Below are positions 1 through 5,172 of a DNA stretch of 15,223 nucleotides, one piece after another. The notes under the pieces are model-generated. The model was not told the DNA's origin and searched no databases. It was given only the letters and a program-made list of their open reading frames with translations. A program made the translations under genes and the position numbers. This DNA comes from CAJBIL01 sp044359525. GTDB taxonomy: Bacteria > Pseudomonadota > Gammaproteobacteria > Burkholderiales > Rhodocyclaceae. The DNA lies in NCBI GenBank assembly GCA_044359525.1, contig JBIKLY010000083.1, positions 1 through 15,223 on the forward strand. Direction: 5' to 3'. The stretch's first letter is position 1. Each line of letters opens with the position of its first letter.

Positions 1-48
1 TTACCTTCATGGCCATTACTGACATACGGAACGTCCGATGAGTTCTAA
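1..48 (+). CDS. 3' end of a cassette ORF (partial)
   Basis: This is the tail of the gene in the first, incomplete cassette. Two reading frames are open from the window edge: one ends in TGA at 39-41, the other in TAA at 46-48 inside the attC inverse core. Both stop positions are normal for cassettes, so the frame cannot be chosen. No function can be assigned from about 13-15 residues. Confidence 0.4.
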   Translation, partial: LPSWPLLTYGTSDEF

Positions 49-129
49 CCCGGCGGTCGACCCCGCTCCCTCCGGTCGCTGGACGCTGCGCGATAGAGCC
101 GCGCAGCGCCGGTCACCTCTACGTTAGAC
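43..129 (+). repeat. attC site 1 (87 bp)
   Basis: The inverse core TTCTAAC (43-49) and the core GTTAGAC (123-129) bound an imperfect inverted repeat whose inner arms contain CTGCGCG and CGCGCAG around ATAGAGC. The inverse core predicts that its own cassette began with GTTAGAA, which lies off the window. Between the cores it differs from attC site 3 by only one base that I can find (ATAGAGC against ATAAAGC). Confidence 0.92.
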
Positions 130-153
130 AACATCAACCAGCAAAGGAGGCGC

Positions 154-633
154 ATGGACTATTTTCAAGGCGTGGTCACAGAGTACTTGCGTGCGAACCG
201 TGCGACGTTCGTCAACACAGAGTGCTGCATCCAGCTCAATGCGGGGCCTAACCCGGACACGAGCGGTCCTCACTGGTACTGCGATGCAGTGGCCGTCAAC
301 CTTCAGGAGCGGAAGGCATATCTTTGCGAGGTCACATACTCCAAGACATTGGGCGCGCTCGCAAAGCGCCTCGCCGGCTGGTCCGAAAGCTGGCCTCTTC
401 TGCGGGGCGCATTGGAGCGAGACTGCGGCATTGCGCTCGACTGGTCGGTTCGGCCTTGGGTATTCGTACCTCAGCAACTCGAAGGTCTGCTCGGCCAACA
501 GATGGCAAAGCTGCCTAGTGCCAGCAATACGAGCGAACAGATGCCGAAACCAAAGGTCACGTGGCTGGAGGACGTCACACCTTGGAAGTACAACTCCTGG
601 CATCGTGAGCACCGCGACCAAGATGTCGTCTAA
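154..633 (+). CDS. Cassette-encoded protein of unknown function, 159 aa
   Basis: This is the only ORF of the 585-bp cassette. A strong Shine-Dalgarno AAGGAGG ends just 3 bases before the ATG, which is unusually tight. The stop TAA lies inside the inverse core of attC site 2. The protein appears soluble, with no signal peptide or membrane segment. It has an N-terminal helix (residues 1-20), a probable beta region with the motif DAVAVNL (44-50) and YLCEVTYSK (56-64), a helical stretch (65-95), and a strand WVFVPQ (102-107). The spacing of D44 and E59-x-T61 in adjacent strands faintly recalls a PD-(D/E)xK nuclease core, but the usual lysine is absent at that position, so this is only a guess. 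I do not recognise the family. Expression probably depends on a distant Pc promoter or read-through. Confidence 0.85.
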   Translation: MDYFQGVVTEYLRANRATFVNTECCIQLNAGPNPDTSGPHWYCDAVAVNLQERKAYLCEVTYSKTLGALAKRLAGWSESWPLLRGALERDCGIALDWSVRPWVFVPQQLEGLLGQQMAKLPSASNTSEQMPKPKVTWLEDVTPWKYNSWHREHRDQDVV

Positions 634-714
634 CTCTGCGCTCGACCTCGTTTCCTTCGGTCGCTGGACTCTGCGCGATAAAGCCACGCAGCGCCGGTCA
701 GCTTCACGTTAGCG
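628..714 (+). repeat. attC site 2 (87 bp)
   Basis: The inverse core GTCTAAC (628-634) is the exact complement of the 5' core GTTAGAC (123-129) of its cassette; the 3' core is GTTAGCG (708-714). The interior keeps the blocks GGTCGCTGGAC, CTGCGCGATAAAGCC and GCGCCGGTCA of sites 1 and 3, but is more diverged at both shoulders, so it belongs to the same attC type with an independent history. Confidence 0.93.
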
Positions 715-717
715 CAC

Positions 718-1122
718 ATGAAGAAAGTGCTCCTCGCATTCATTACCTTGGCCCTCGGTTGCTCCTTTGGCTGGGCTTATTACTTATTCGCCGAGGCGGT
801 GCTGGCTCAATCCGTTAGCCGCATGGACAGCACTGGGGGTTGGGGTCTGTCAGCTGGTATTGCTTACCTCATTTGGCTCAGCATATTCGCCGGTAATGCC
901 TTTGGTTTGAGCTACGCCCCTGGCTCAAAACTTTCACGCGCCGCTCAATCCAACTTAAAAGCTTCTATCATTTCGTTGGTTCTATGTTTCCCTACCGCCT
1001 TCATTTTCATCGGTCTAATTGCACCGCCATTCATCATCGGTTTATCCGCAATAGCGCTTGCTATTGCAATTGTGGTTTTCAAAAACCATGAAGCTCAGCC
1101 GTTGGATTCATCTTCGCCATGA
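718..1122 (+). CDS. Cassette-encoded small membrane protein, 134 aa
   Basis: The only ORF of the 496-bp cassette starts 4 bases after attC site 2 and ends with TGA at 1120-1122, directly before attC site 3. There is no room for a Shine-Dalgarno between the attC and the ATG; translation may be leaderless-like, coupled to the gene before, or influenced by attC folding. The protein is strongly hydrophobic, with probable membrane helices at about residues 4-26, 44-66, 82-103 and 104-121. The first could alternatively be a signal sequence. It has a short polar C-terminal tail. Base composition is visibly more AT-rich than in the core genes, consistent with foreign origin. I do not recognise a family; inner-membrane location is inferred from hydropathy alone. 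Confidence 0.8.
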   Translation: MKKVLLAFITLALGCSFGWAYYLFAEAVLAQSVSRMDSTGGWGLSAGIAYLIWLSIFAGNAFGLSYAPGSKLSRAAQSNLKASIISLVLCFPTAFIFIGLIAPPFIIGLSAIALAIAIVVFKNHEAQPLDSSSP

Positions 1123-1123
1123 G

Positions 1124-1210
1124 CGCTAACCCGGCGGTCGACCCCGCTCCCTCCGGTCGCTGGACGCTGCGCGATAAAGCCGCGCAGCGCCGGTCACCTC
1201 TACGTTGGGC
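1124..1210 (+). repeat. attC site 3 (87 bp)
   Basis: The inverse core CGCTAAC (1124-1130) complements the 5' core GTTAGCG (708-714) of its cassette, and the match extends one base to GCGCTAAC/GTTAGCGC. The 3' core is GTTGGGC (1204-1210). The interior is nearly identical to attC site 1. Confidence 0.93.
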
Positions 1211-1232
1211 GTCATAACAGGAGCGTCTAAAA

Positions 1233-1976
1233 ATGGCCGGAGTACTAATTACTCGGGGGATCACGCCCGCAATTCCCGCCGGCGGACTTACTGTCTCACT
1301 TGACACTGAGGGAAGGCCAACACTCAGTTGCATACTTCACGTGAATTTTGACGTCGTGCCAACCTGGATTTCGCTCGCCCTTCTTCACCTCAAAAATGCA
1401 GCAGAAGCACGTAGCAATCGGGTTCAAGCGCAGGTTGAAAACATCAATATTGATCTTGGGATCGCGCTTGAGCGCGAGTTCGAGGCTTCAATGCAGGCCG
1501 TCATGGCGGCTGCCATTGCGATTGACTCTTTTTATGCCGTACTAAAAAATCACGTCAAACTGCCTGCAGAACTTACGACCGAATGGCGAGATAAACGGAC
1601 TGCAAGACATGCTCAAGTTACCGAGGTAATAAAACGAGCCTTTGCTCTAAAGCCACAAGGAGTCCGTTTCCTAAAGCAGAATCTCAAAGAACTCTACAAA
1701 ATGCGAGATCAAGCAGTTCATCCACCGAGCAAATTCGAAGCTCCAGTATTGCATCCGGAATTGAACGTGGGCGTTGAATGGCGGTTTGTATATTTTTGTG
1801 CCACAAACGCCGAACTCGCTGTGAATGCGATGACTGGAATATTCTGGGATCTTGCACATTCAGGAAAGCCAGTGAATTCGAGAGTCATCGAGTACATGGA
1901 CAGCCTTCGTCTTCGATTGCACGAACTTATGCCGAAGGGTCATCCAACGAAGCCCGTCGCCGAGAATAACCAATGA
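1233..1976 (+). CDS. Cassette-encoded protein with HEPN-like R-x4-H motif, 247 aa
   Basis: The only ORF of the 822-bp cassette; AGGAG (1219-1223) lies 9 bases before the ATG and the TGA stop is 1 base before attC site 4. The N-terminal ~60 residues look beta-rich (LTVSLDTEG, LSCILHVNF). The rest is predicted alpha-helical, with helices around residues 60-108 and 115-160, and another after 180. The segment LYKMRDQAVHPPS (residues 154-166) contains R158-x4-H163, the spacing of the catalytic R-x4-6-H of HEPN ribonucleases, in a similar helical setting with a polar residue after the Arg. HEPN proteins are common in toxin-antitoxin and defence systems, so an RNase or toxin-like role is possible. 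No partner antitoxin is in the cassette. Assignment rests on one motif plus helical character, so treat the function as a hypothesis. Confidence 0.85.
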   Translation: MAGVLITRGITPAIPAGGLTVSLDTEGRPTLSCILHVNFDVVPTWISLALLHLKNAAEARSNRVQAQVENINIDLGIALEREFEASMQAVMAAAIAIDSFYAVLKNHVKLPAELTTEWRDKRTARHAQVTEVIKRAFALKPQGVRFLKQNLKELYKMRDQAVHPPSKFEAPVLHPELNVGVEWRFVYFCATNAELAVNAMTGIFWDLAHSGKPVNSRVIEYMDSLRLRLHELMPKGHPTKPVAENNQ

Positions 1977-1977
1977 C

Positions 1978-2032
1978 GCCCAACTACTAAGGTTAGATCG
2001 TGCGAAGCCACGATCTGAACCCTTTGTTGGAC
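1978..2032 (+). repeat. attC site 4 (55 bp, different type)
   Basis: The inverse core GCCCAAC (1978-1984) complements the 5' core GTTGGGC (1204-1210) of its cassette, and the match extends to GACGCCCAAC/GTTGGGCGTC. The 3' core is GTTGGAC (2026-2032). The interior folds as AGATCGTG-CGAAGC-CACGATCT with flanking GGTT/GAACC pairs. It is short and unrelated in sequence to the other three sites, so this cassette probably came from a different source array. Confidence 0.92.
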
Positions 2033-2272
2033 GAGCCCGGTCCCTGACCACGGAGCTGGCCTCATAGAAAATATGTATTTGGGAAGTGCTCCGGTTTGAT
2101 GTTTTACCGGCAGGGCGAGGGGATGATCGCCCGTCCATGCGTGCCGTTGCAGCCGCCGCTGCAAAAATCGGGCGATAACTACTCAGAATCTCCGGCTTCG
2201 TCACACGCCGGGGGCTCAGCTTACTGGGCACTGATTTCCCGTCACCGACTGCAGGGCGCTACATCTACACGA
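2033..2272. other. Gene-free stretch between array end and transposase remnant
   Basis: No convincing ORF, no further attC site and no clear inverted ends were found. The stretch begins as the start of a fifth cassette would (TTGGAC, 2027-2032), but no matching GTCCAAC core was seen downstream. It lies on the 3' side of the transposase remnant, where the end of an IS91-type element would be expected. Confidence 0.4.
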
Positions 2273-2880
2273 TCAAAGTCCCTGTACCGCGACAATCGGC
2301 TCCAGTGAGCCTCCCGATTGCACCGAACGAAGCCGCGTTTTAACGATCGCCATCACCGCCCCGCAACAGGCGCACAGCATCGGCGCCCGCGCCTTGACCC
2401 AGGCCATCGACCAACCCGGCGCGAACTTCAGCAGCACGTGTAGCAAGGCGATCAGGCGCTTGCAGTTGGGGTGCAGAAAGCCGAAGTTGCGCCCTGAGGA
2501 GAGGCAAAGCCGAACCGAAGAAGTACTCTTGGGGTGCGCGCCCGGCGGAACCCTTTGGGCAGCACATGCTGCAGGACCAGCCAGAGGAAATCCGCGCCGG
2601 GCAGCGTTCGACATTCGATCCGCTTCGTCTTGGCGTTTTGATAACGGAAGCTCACCAGGCCGTCCTTGCAGGCGACGATGTCCTTTTCGCGGATGACGCC
2701 CCGGTAAAGATAGCGCCCGAGGTAGATCAGCGCCAGTTCGCCGCTGCCGACCGATTTGCAGTCCACCACCCACTCGGTCGGATAGCGAGCGGGCAGTGAC
2801 AGCCCGGCGGCCTCGATGTCCGCCAGCACCTTCGCGCGAAAGACCTTGGCCAGTGCCTTGTGGTTGAAGAGGTACGCTGT
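2273..2880 (-). pseudogene. IS91-type transposase remnant (5'-truncated, frameshifted)
   Basis: Reading on the minus strand, the frame open at about 2880 encodes AYLFNHKALAKVFRAK, then PTEWVVDCKSVGSGE and LGRYLYRGVI, then RTLPGADFLWLVLQHVLPKGFRRAR. This is the C-terminal half of the Y2/HUH-type transposase of IS91-like elements. At about 2543 the frame is lost; the family-like continuation RNFGFLHPNCKRLIALL resumes in another frame at about 2488 and runs to a stop at 2273, passing a CACCG remnant of the C-terminal cysteine motif. The intervening 49 bp is bounded by a direct GCGCCC repeat (2489-2494 and 2538-2543). The N-terminal half with the HUH and tyrosine motifs is missing, and sequence before about 2880 has no family resemblance. 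The element cannot be active by itself. Confidence 0.8.
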
Positions 2881-3080
2881 GCCTCCAGAAAGTTCATAAA
2901 GAATTCCATGCGCGTTACGCGGGACTGGCAGGCATATCAGGCTGGGAATTTCTTTCGACTGCGGAGGGGCCAAACGCGGGATTTTTAGGGAGCCTTTTCA
3001 GACAATCGACCAGTTTGCGCCACCCATGCAAACATATCCTCGTCCAAGCATTTCTGTTTGATCCTAAAAACCTCAGTCTG
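2881..3080. other. Gene-free stretch upstream of the transposase remnant
   Basis: No ORF with family resemblance was found. A loose inverted pair is present, GGATTTTTAGG near 2978-2988 and CCTAAAAACC near 3063-3072, of unknown meaning. The break point that removed the 5' part of the transposase lies near 2880. Confidence 0.3.
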
Positions 3081-3209
3081 TCCACGAAAATCACGAAAGA
3101 CACGAAATTAAACAACAGGTTAAGTTGAGTTAGCCGCTCACCCTATAGGTTGCGTTCTGCATTTTTGTATCTGTTTGATTTTTTTCGTGCTTTTAGTGAT
3201 TTTCGTGGA
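3081..3209. repeat. 129-bp MITE-like element with 27-bp imperfect inverted ends
   Basis: The left end (3081-3107, starting TCCACGAAAATCACGAAAG) and the right end (3183-3209, ending AGTGATTTTCGTGGA) are reverse complements at 24 of 27 positions. The interior (3108-3182) is AT-rich and non-coding. Tandem CACGAAA-type units are a familiar dispersed intergenic repeat in many proteobacterial genomes (recalled, not looked up). Whether it is a mobile MITE or a transcript-level hairpin cannot be decided here. Confidence 0.7.
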
Positions 3210-3352
3210 TGAACTGCTTTTTCCAGGTTGATAGTTCTACCCAGTTTCTGAGCGACTACAACGACTACAAGCAGATTCATGAGGCCGGCGGTGTGCGCGC
3301 ATTGTTAAAATCGCTCACGGATTGTTGGCTCCAAGAAAGAAGAACTTCTTAG
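3209..3352 (+). CDS. Small ORF of 47 aa, doubtful; possibly an out-of-frame part of the TnsD-like gene
   Basis: The ATG at 3209 overlaps the last base of the inverted-repeat element, and the ORF runs to TAG at 3350-3352. It encodes a piece with QFLSDYNDYKQIHEAGG and ALLKSLTDCWLQERR. It overlaps the start of the TnsD-like fragment in another frame, so it may be an upstream part of that decayed gene after a frameshift. No Shine-Dalgarno was seen. I do not recognise the sequence and regard an independent gene as unlikely. Confidence 0.2.
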   Translation: MNCFFQVDSSTQFLSDYNDYKQIHEAGGVRALLKSLTDCWLQERRTS

Positions 3353-3647
3353 GGAATTGCTTCACCAAGGATTGAGAAAAGCAGAAATCGCAAAACAATT
3401 GTCGATCCGAGCCGGCTTTATCAAGGACTATCTGTTTTTACGCCCCGAATTGGCCCGCAAGTGGAAAGAAGCTTATTTAGATCGGCAGAGGAGCGATCAC
3501 CGCAAGGCTTTCCTGGCGGTACTGAGCGACAATCCGGGGCTTCCGATCAAAAAAATTCGGAGGCTCCCAGGAAATGGTTTTCAGTGGTTGTACAACAATG
3601 ACCTAGAGTGGCTACGCTCCGTACTTCCTGCCATATGGCGACGATAG
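3309..3647 (+). pseudogene. TnsD/TniQ-type Tn7-like transposition protein, C-terminal fragment
   Basis: The open frame begins after a TAA at 3306 and reads NRSRIVGSKKEELLRELLHQG, then a helix-turn-helix-like LRKAEIAKQLSIRAGFIKDY, a basic segment DRQRSDHRKAFLAVL, then the tail NPGLPIKKIRRLPGNGFQW-LYNNDLEWLRSVLPAIWRR and stop. The pattern of Arg/Lys-rich helix, a proline-containing linker, W-LYxxDxxWL and a final basic P-x-x-W-R-R matches the C-terminal DNA-binding part of TnsD-like target-site proteins of Tn7-family transposons, as I recall the family. Full TnsD proteins are several hundred residues, and the N-terminal TniQ zinc region is absent. A possible TTG start at 3357 would give 96 aa, but no real start is evident. 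No tnsA, tnsB or tnsC is in the window. Confidence 0.65.
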
Positions 3648-3704
3648 CCAGCACGACCTAGCTTGCCGCCTACGTGTATTAGTTGCACAAAGCGTACGTC
3701 CGAC

Positions 3705-3737
3705 AAAGAGCCCCACACTATGGCGGGGCTTTTCTTT
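3705..3737 (+). terminator. Rho-independent terminator after the TnsD-like fragment
   Basis: Stem AGCCCC (3709-3714) pairs with GGGGCT (3725-3730) around a 10-base loop, extended by A/T and G-T pairs, and is followed by TTTCTTT. The orientation fits termination of + strand transcripts, about 60 bases after the TnsD-like stop. On the minus strand the tail is only CTTTG, so use by amtB, which ends at 3801 facing it, would be weaker. Confidence 0.65.
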
Positions 3738-3746
3738 AACTCACGG

Positions 3747-3782
3747 TCCGACTGACTTTATTACACTCCGACAGACTTTATT
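3747..3782. repeat. Two 16-bp direct repeats, possible Tn7-like transposon end
   Basis: TCCGACTGACTTTATT (3747-3762) and TCCGACAGACTTTATT (3767-3782) match at 15 of 16 bases with a 20-bp period; a third partial copy TCCGACAAAG starts at 3699. Read on the other strand the repeats contain AATAAAGTC, which also occurs in the TnsB-binding repeats of Tn7 as I recall them. Position just after the TnsD-like fragment fits a transposon end, but no clear terminal TGT/ACA boundary is seen. Confidence 0.45.
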
Positions 3783-3800
3783 TATTACGATCAACCGGAA

Positions 3801-5003
3801 TTACCAGTTCGCCTCACGCTCCGGCGTCGCCGTGATCTTGTGAATCGACAGGTCGGCACCATCATATTCCTGCTCCTGATCAAGACGCAGCCCAAGCACC
3901 GCTTTAAGTACGCTATACACGGCGAAGCTGCCGACCAGCGCGACGACGATAGCCAGCCCGGTCATGATCAGTTGCGGCATCAGCGCGACGCCACCGGCAC
4001 CACCCAGCGCCTTGCTGCCGAAAATTCCGGCAGCAATACCGCCCCAAGCACCGCACAGGCCGTGTAGCGGCCAGACACCGAGCACGTCGTCGATTTTCCA
4101 GCGGTTCTGGGTCAGGGTGAACATCACGACGAACAAGCCCCCGGCCACGCCGCCAACCACCAGCGCACCCATCGGGTGCATAACGTCCGAACCGGCACAT
4201 ACCGCAACCAGTCCGGCAAGCGGGCCGTTGTGGACAAAACCGGGGTCGTTCTTGCCAAGCACCAGCGCCGCCAGCGTGCCGCCGACCATCGCCATCAGCG
4301 AATTGATGGCCACCAGACCGGAGACTTTATCGAGGGTTTGTGCGCTCATCACATTGAAACCAAACCAGCCGACCATCAAAATCCAGGCGCCGAGCGCAAG
4401 AAAGGGGATGGATGATGGCGGATGTGCTGAAATGCGTCCCTCCTTGGTATACCGCCCGTGCCGCGCCCCGAGCAGGAGTACCGCCGGCAGAGCAATCCAG
4501 CCACCCATGGCATGCACCACGACGGAACCGGCAAAATCATGGAACTCCTCGCCGAATGTCGCTTTCAGCCAGGCCTGAATGCCAAAGGCCTGATTCCAGG
4601 CGATACCCTCATAAAACGGATAGACGAAACCAACAATCAGGAAGGTTGCAATCAGTTGAGGATTGAAGCGCGCACGTTCGGCGATACCGCCCGAAACAAT
4701 CGCCGGAATCGCCGCCGCAAAGGTAAGCAGGAAAAAGAACTTGGTCAGCTCAAAGCCATTTTTCTGCATCAGCGTTTCGGCGCCGGAGAAAAAATTTATG
4801 CCGTAAGCAATACTGTAACCGACGAAAAAATAGGCAATGGTCGAGACCGCGAAATCCGTCAGGATTTTAACCAGGGCATTGACCTGATTTTTCTTGCGCA
4901 CGGTACCGAGCTCAAGAAATGCGAAACCTGCATGCATTGCGAGCACCATGATGGCGCCAAGCAGAATGAAGAGAACGTCACTACCAGACTTGAGCACTTC
5001 CAT
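3801..5003 (-). CDS. amtB: Ammonium channel/transporter AmtB
   Basis: Inner-membrane ammonium channel conducting NH3/NH4+ for nitrogen assimilation. The start is placed at the ATG at 5003 because AGGAGG lies 4 bases before it; the frame stays open to 5075 but that extension is not family-like. The 400-aa product has about 11 hydrophobic segments. Family landmarks are AIVSGGIAERARF (101-113), D156 in DFAGS, the first pore histidine H164 in VVHAMGGW, WFGFN (213-217), and the second pore histidine H314 in WPLHGLCGAWGG. The C-terminal cytoplasmic tail ends with DGADLSIHK, the region that contacts the PII protein GlnK in the family. No glnK is adjacent. The gene has no cleavable signal peptide of the E. 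coli AmtB type. It is the first intact core gene beside the mobile-element zone. Confidence 0.95.
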   Translation of the reverse strand: MEVLKSGSDVLFILLGAIMVLAMHAGFAFLELGTVRKKNQVNALVKILTDFAVSTIAYFFVGYSIAYGINFFSGAETLMQKNGFELTKFFFLLTFAAAIPAIVSGGIAERARFNPQLIATFLIVGFVYPFYEGIAWNQAFGIQAWLKATFGEEFHDFAGSVVVHAMGGWIALPAVLLLGARHGRYTKEGRISAHPPSSIPFLALGAWILMVGWFGFNVMSAQTLDKVSGLVAINSLMAMVGGTLAALVLGKNDPGFVHNGPLAGLVAVCAGSDVMHPMGALVVGGVAGGLFVVMFTLTQNRWKIDDVLGVWPLHGLCGAWGGIAAGIFGSKALGGAGGVALMPQLIMTGLAIVVALVGSFAVYSVLKAVLGLRLDQEQEYDGADLSIHKITATPEREANW

Positions 5004-5072
5004 GGTTCCTCCTGAAAATCGAATCGGAGCCATGTCGCAAGAAGTGTTCCATAACATACAAGCATTAAATTT

Positions 5073-5087
5073 CAATGGCTTGCCATT
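5073..5087. promoter_or_regulatory. Palindrome upstream of amtB, possible operator
   Basis: AATGGC-TT-GCCATT forms two perfect 6-base arms about 70 bases upstream of the amtB start. Nitrogen control of amtB would be expected, but no well-spaced -24/-12 sigma-54 promoter could be matched here, so the meaning is uncertain. Confidence 0.25.
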
Positions 5088-5101
5088 TGCATCAGACCAT
5101 T

Positions 5102-5125
5102 AACGCACTTTTTTAGTGCGTTTTT
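5102..5125 (+). terminator. Hairpin with U-tract in the amtB-mltA intergenic region
   Basis: Stem AACGCACT (5102-5109) pairs with AGTGCGTT (5115-5122) around a TTTTT loop and is followed by TTT. The T-tail favours the + direction, where no gene precedes it. On the minus strand, which is the direction of mltA ending at 5173, the tail is poor. It may still act as the mltA end or insulate against antisense transcription. Confidence 0.45.
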
Positions 5126-5172
5126 GCCGTCTACAGCACCATCATGGCACGCAGCGCACCAAAACACTGCGC

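Larger units (their letters stand above)
1..2032 (+). mobile_element. Integron gene-cassette array (partial, no integrase in window)
   Basis: Four attC recombination sites lie head to tail at 43-129, 628-714, 1124-1210 and 1978-2032. They delimit three complete cassettes, 124-708 (585 bp), 709-1204 (496 bp) and 1205-2026 (822 bp), plus the 3' end of an earlier one. Each complete cassette holds a single + strand ORF that nearly fills it and stops at or just before its attC, the standard layout. The 5' core of each cassette (GTTAGAC, GTTAGCG, GTTGGGC) is the exact reverse complement of the inverse core of its own attC (GTCTAAC, CGCTAAC, GCCCAAC), as expected if each was inserted as a circle. 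No intI gene, attI site or Pc promoter is visible, so the integrase end would lie before base 1. No further attC was seen after 2032, so the array ends or is broken here. Confidence 0.93.

Noticed and set aside
124..687. Long open frame on the minus strand across the first full cassette
   Set aside because: It runs antisense to the cassette ORF, spans both attC sites and has the Arg/Cys-rich composition of a shadow frame; cassettes encode on the + strand here.
4458..5015. Open frames on the + strand over amtB
   Set aside because: They are antisense shadows of a clearly recognisable AmtB and have no family resemblance.
5004..5100. Sigma-54 promoter for amtB
   Set aside because: TGGCA followed by TTGA is present on the minus strand, but the spacing between the GG and GC elements is wrong by one base and the -12 GC is missing.
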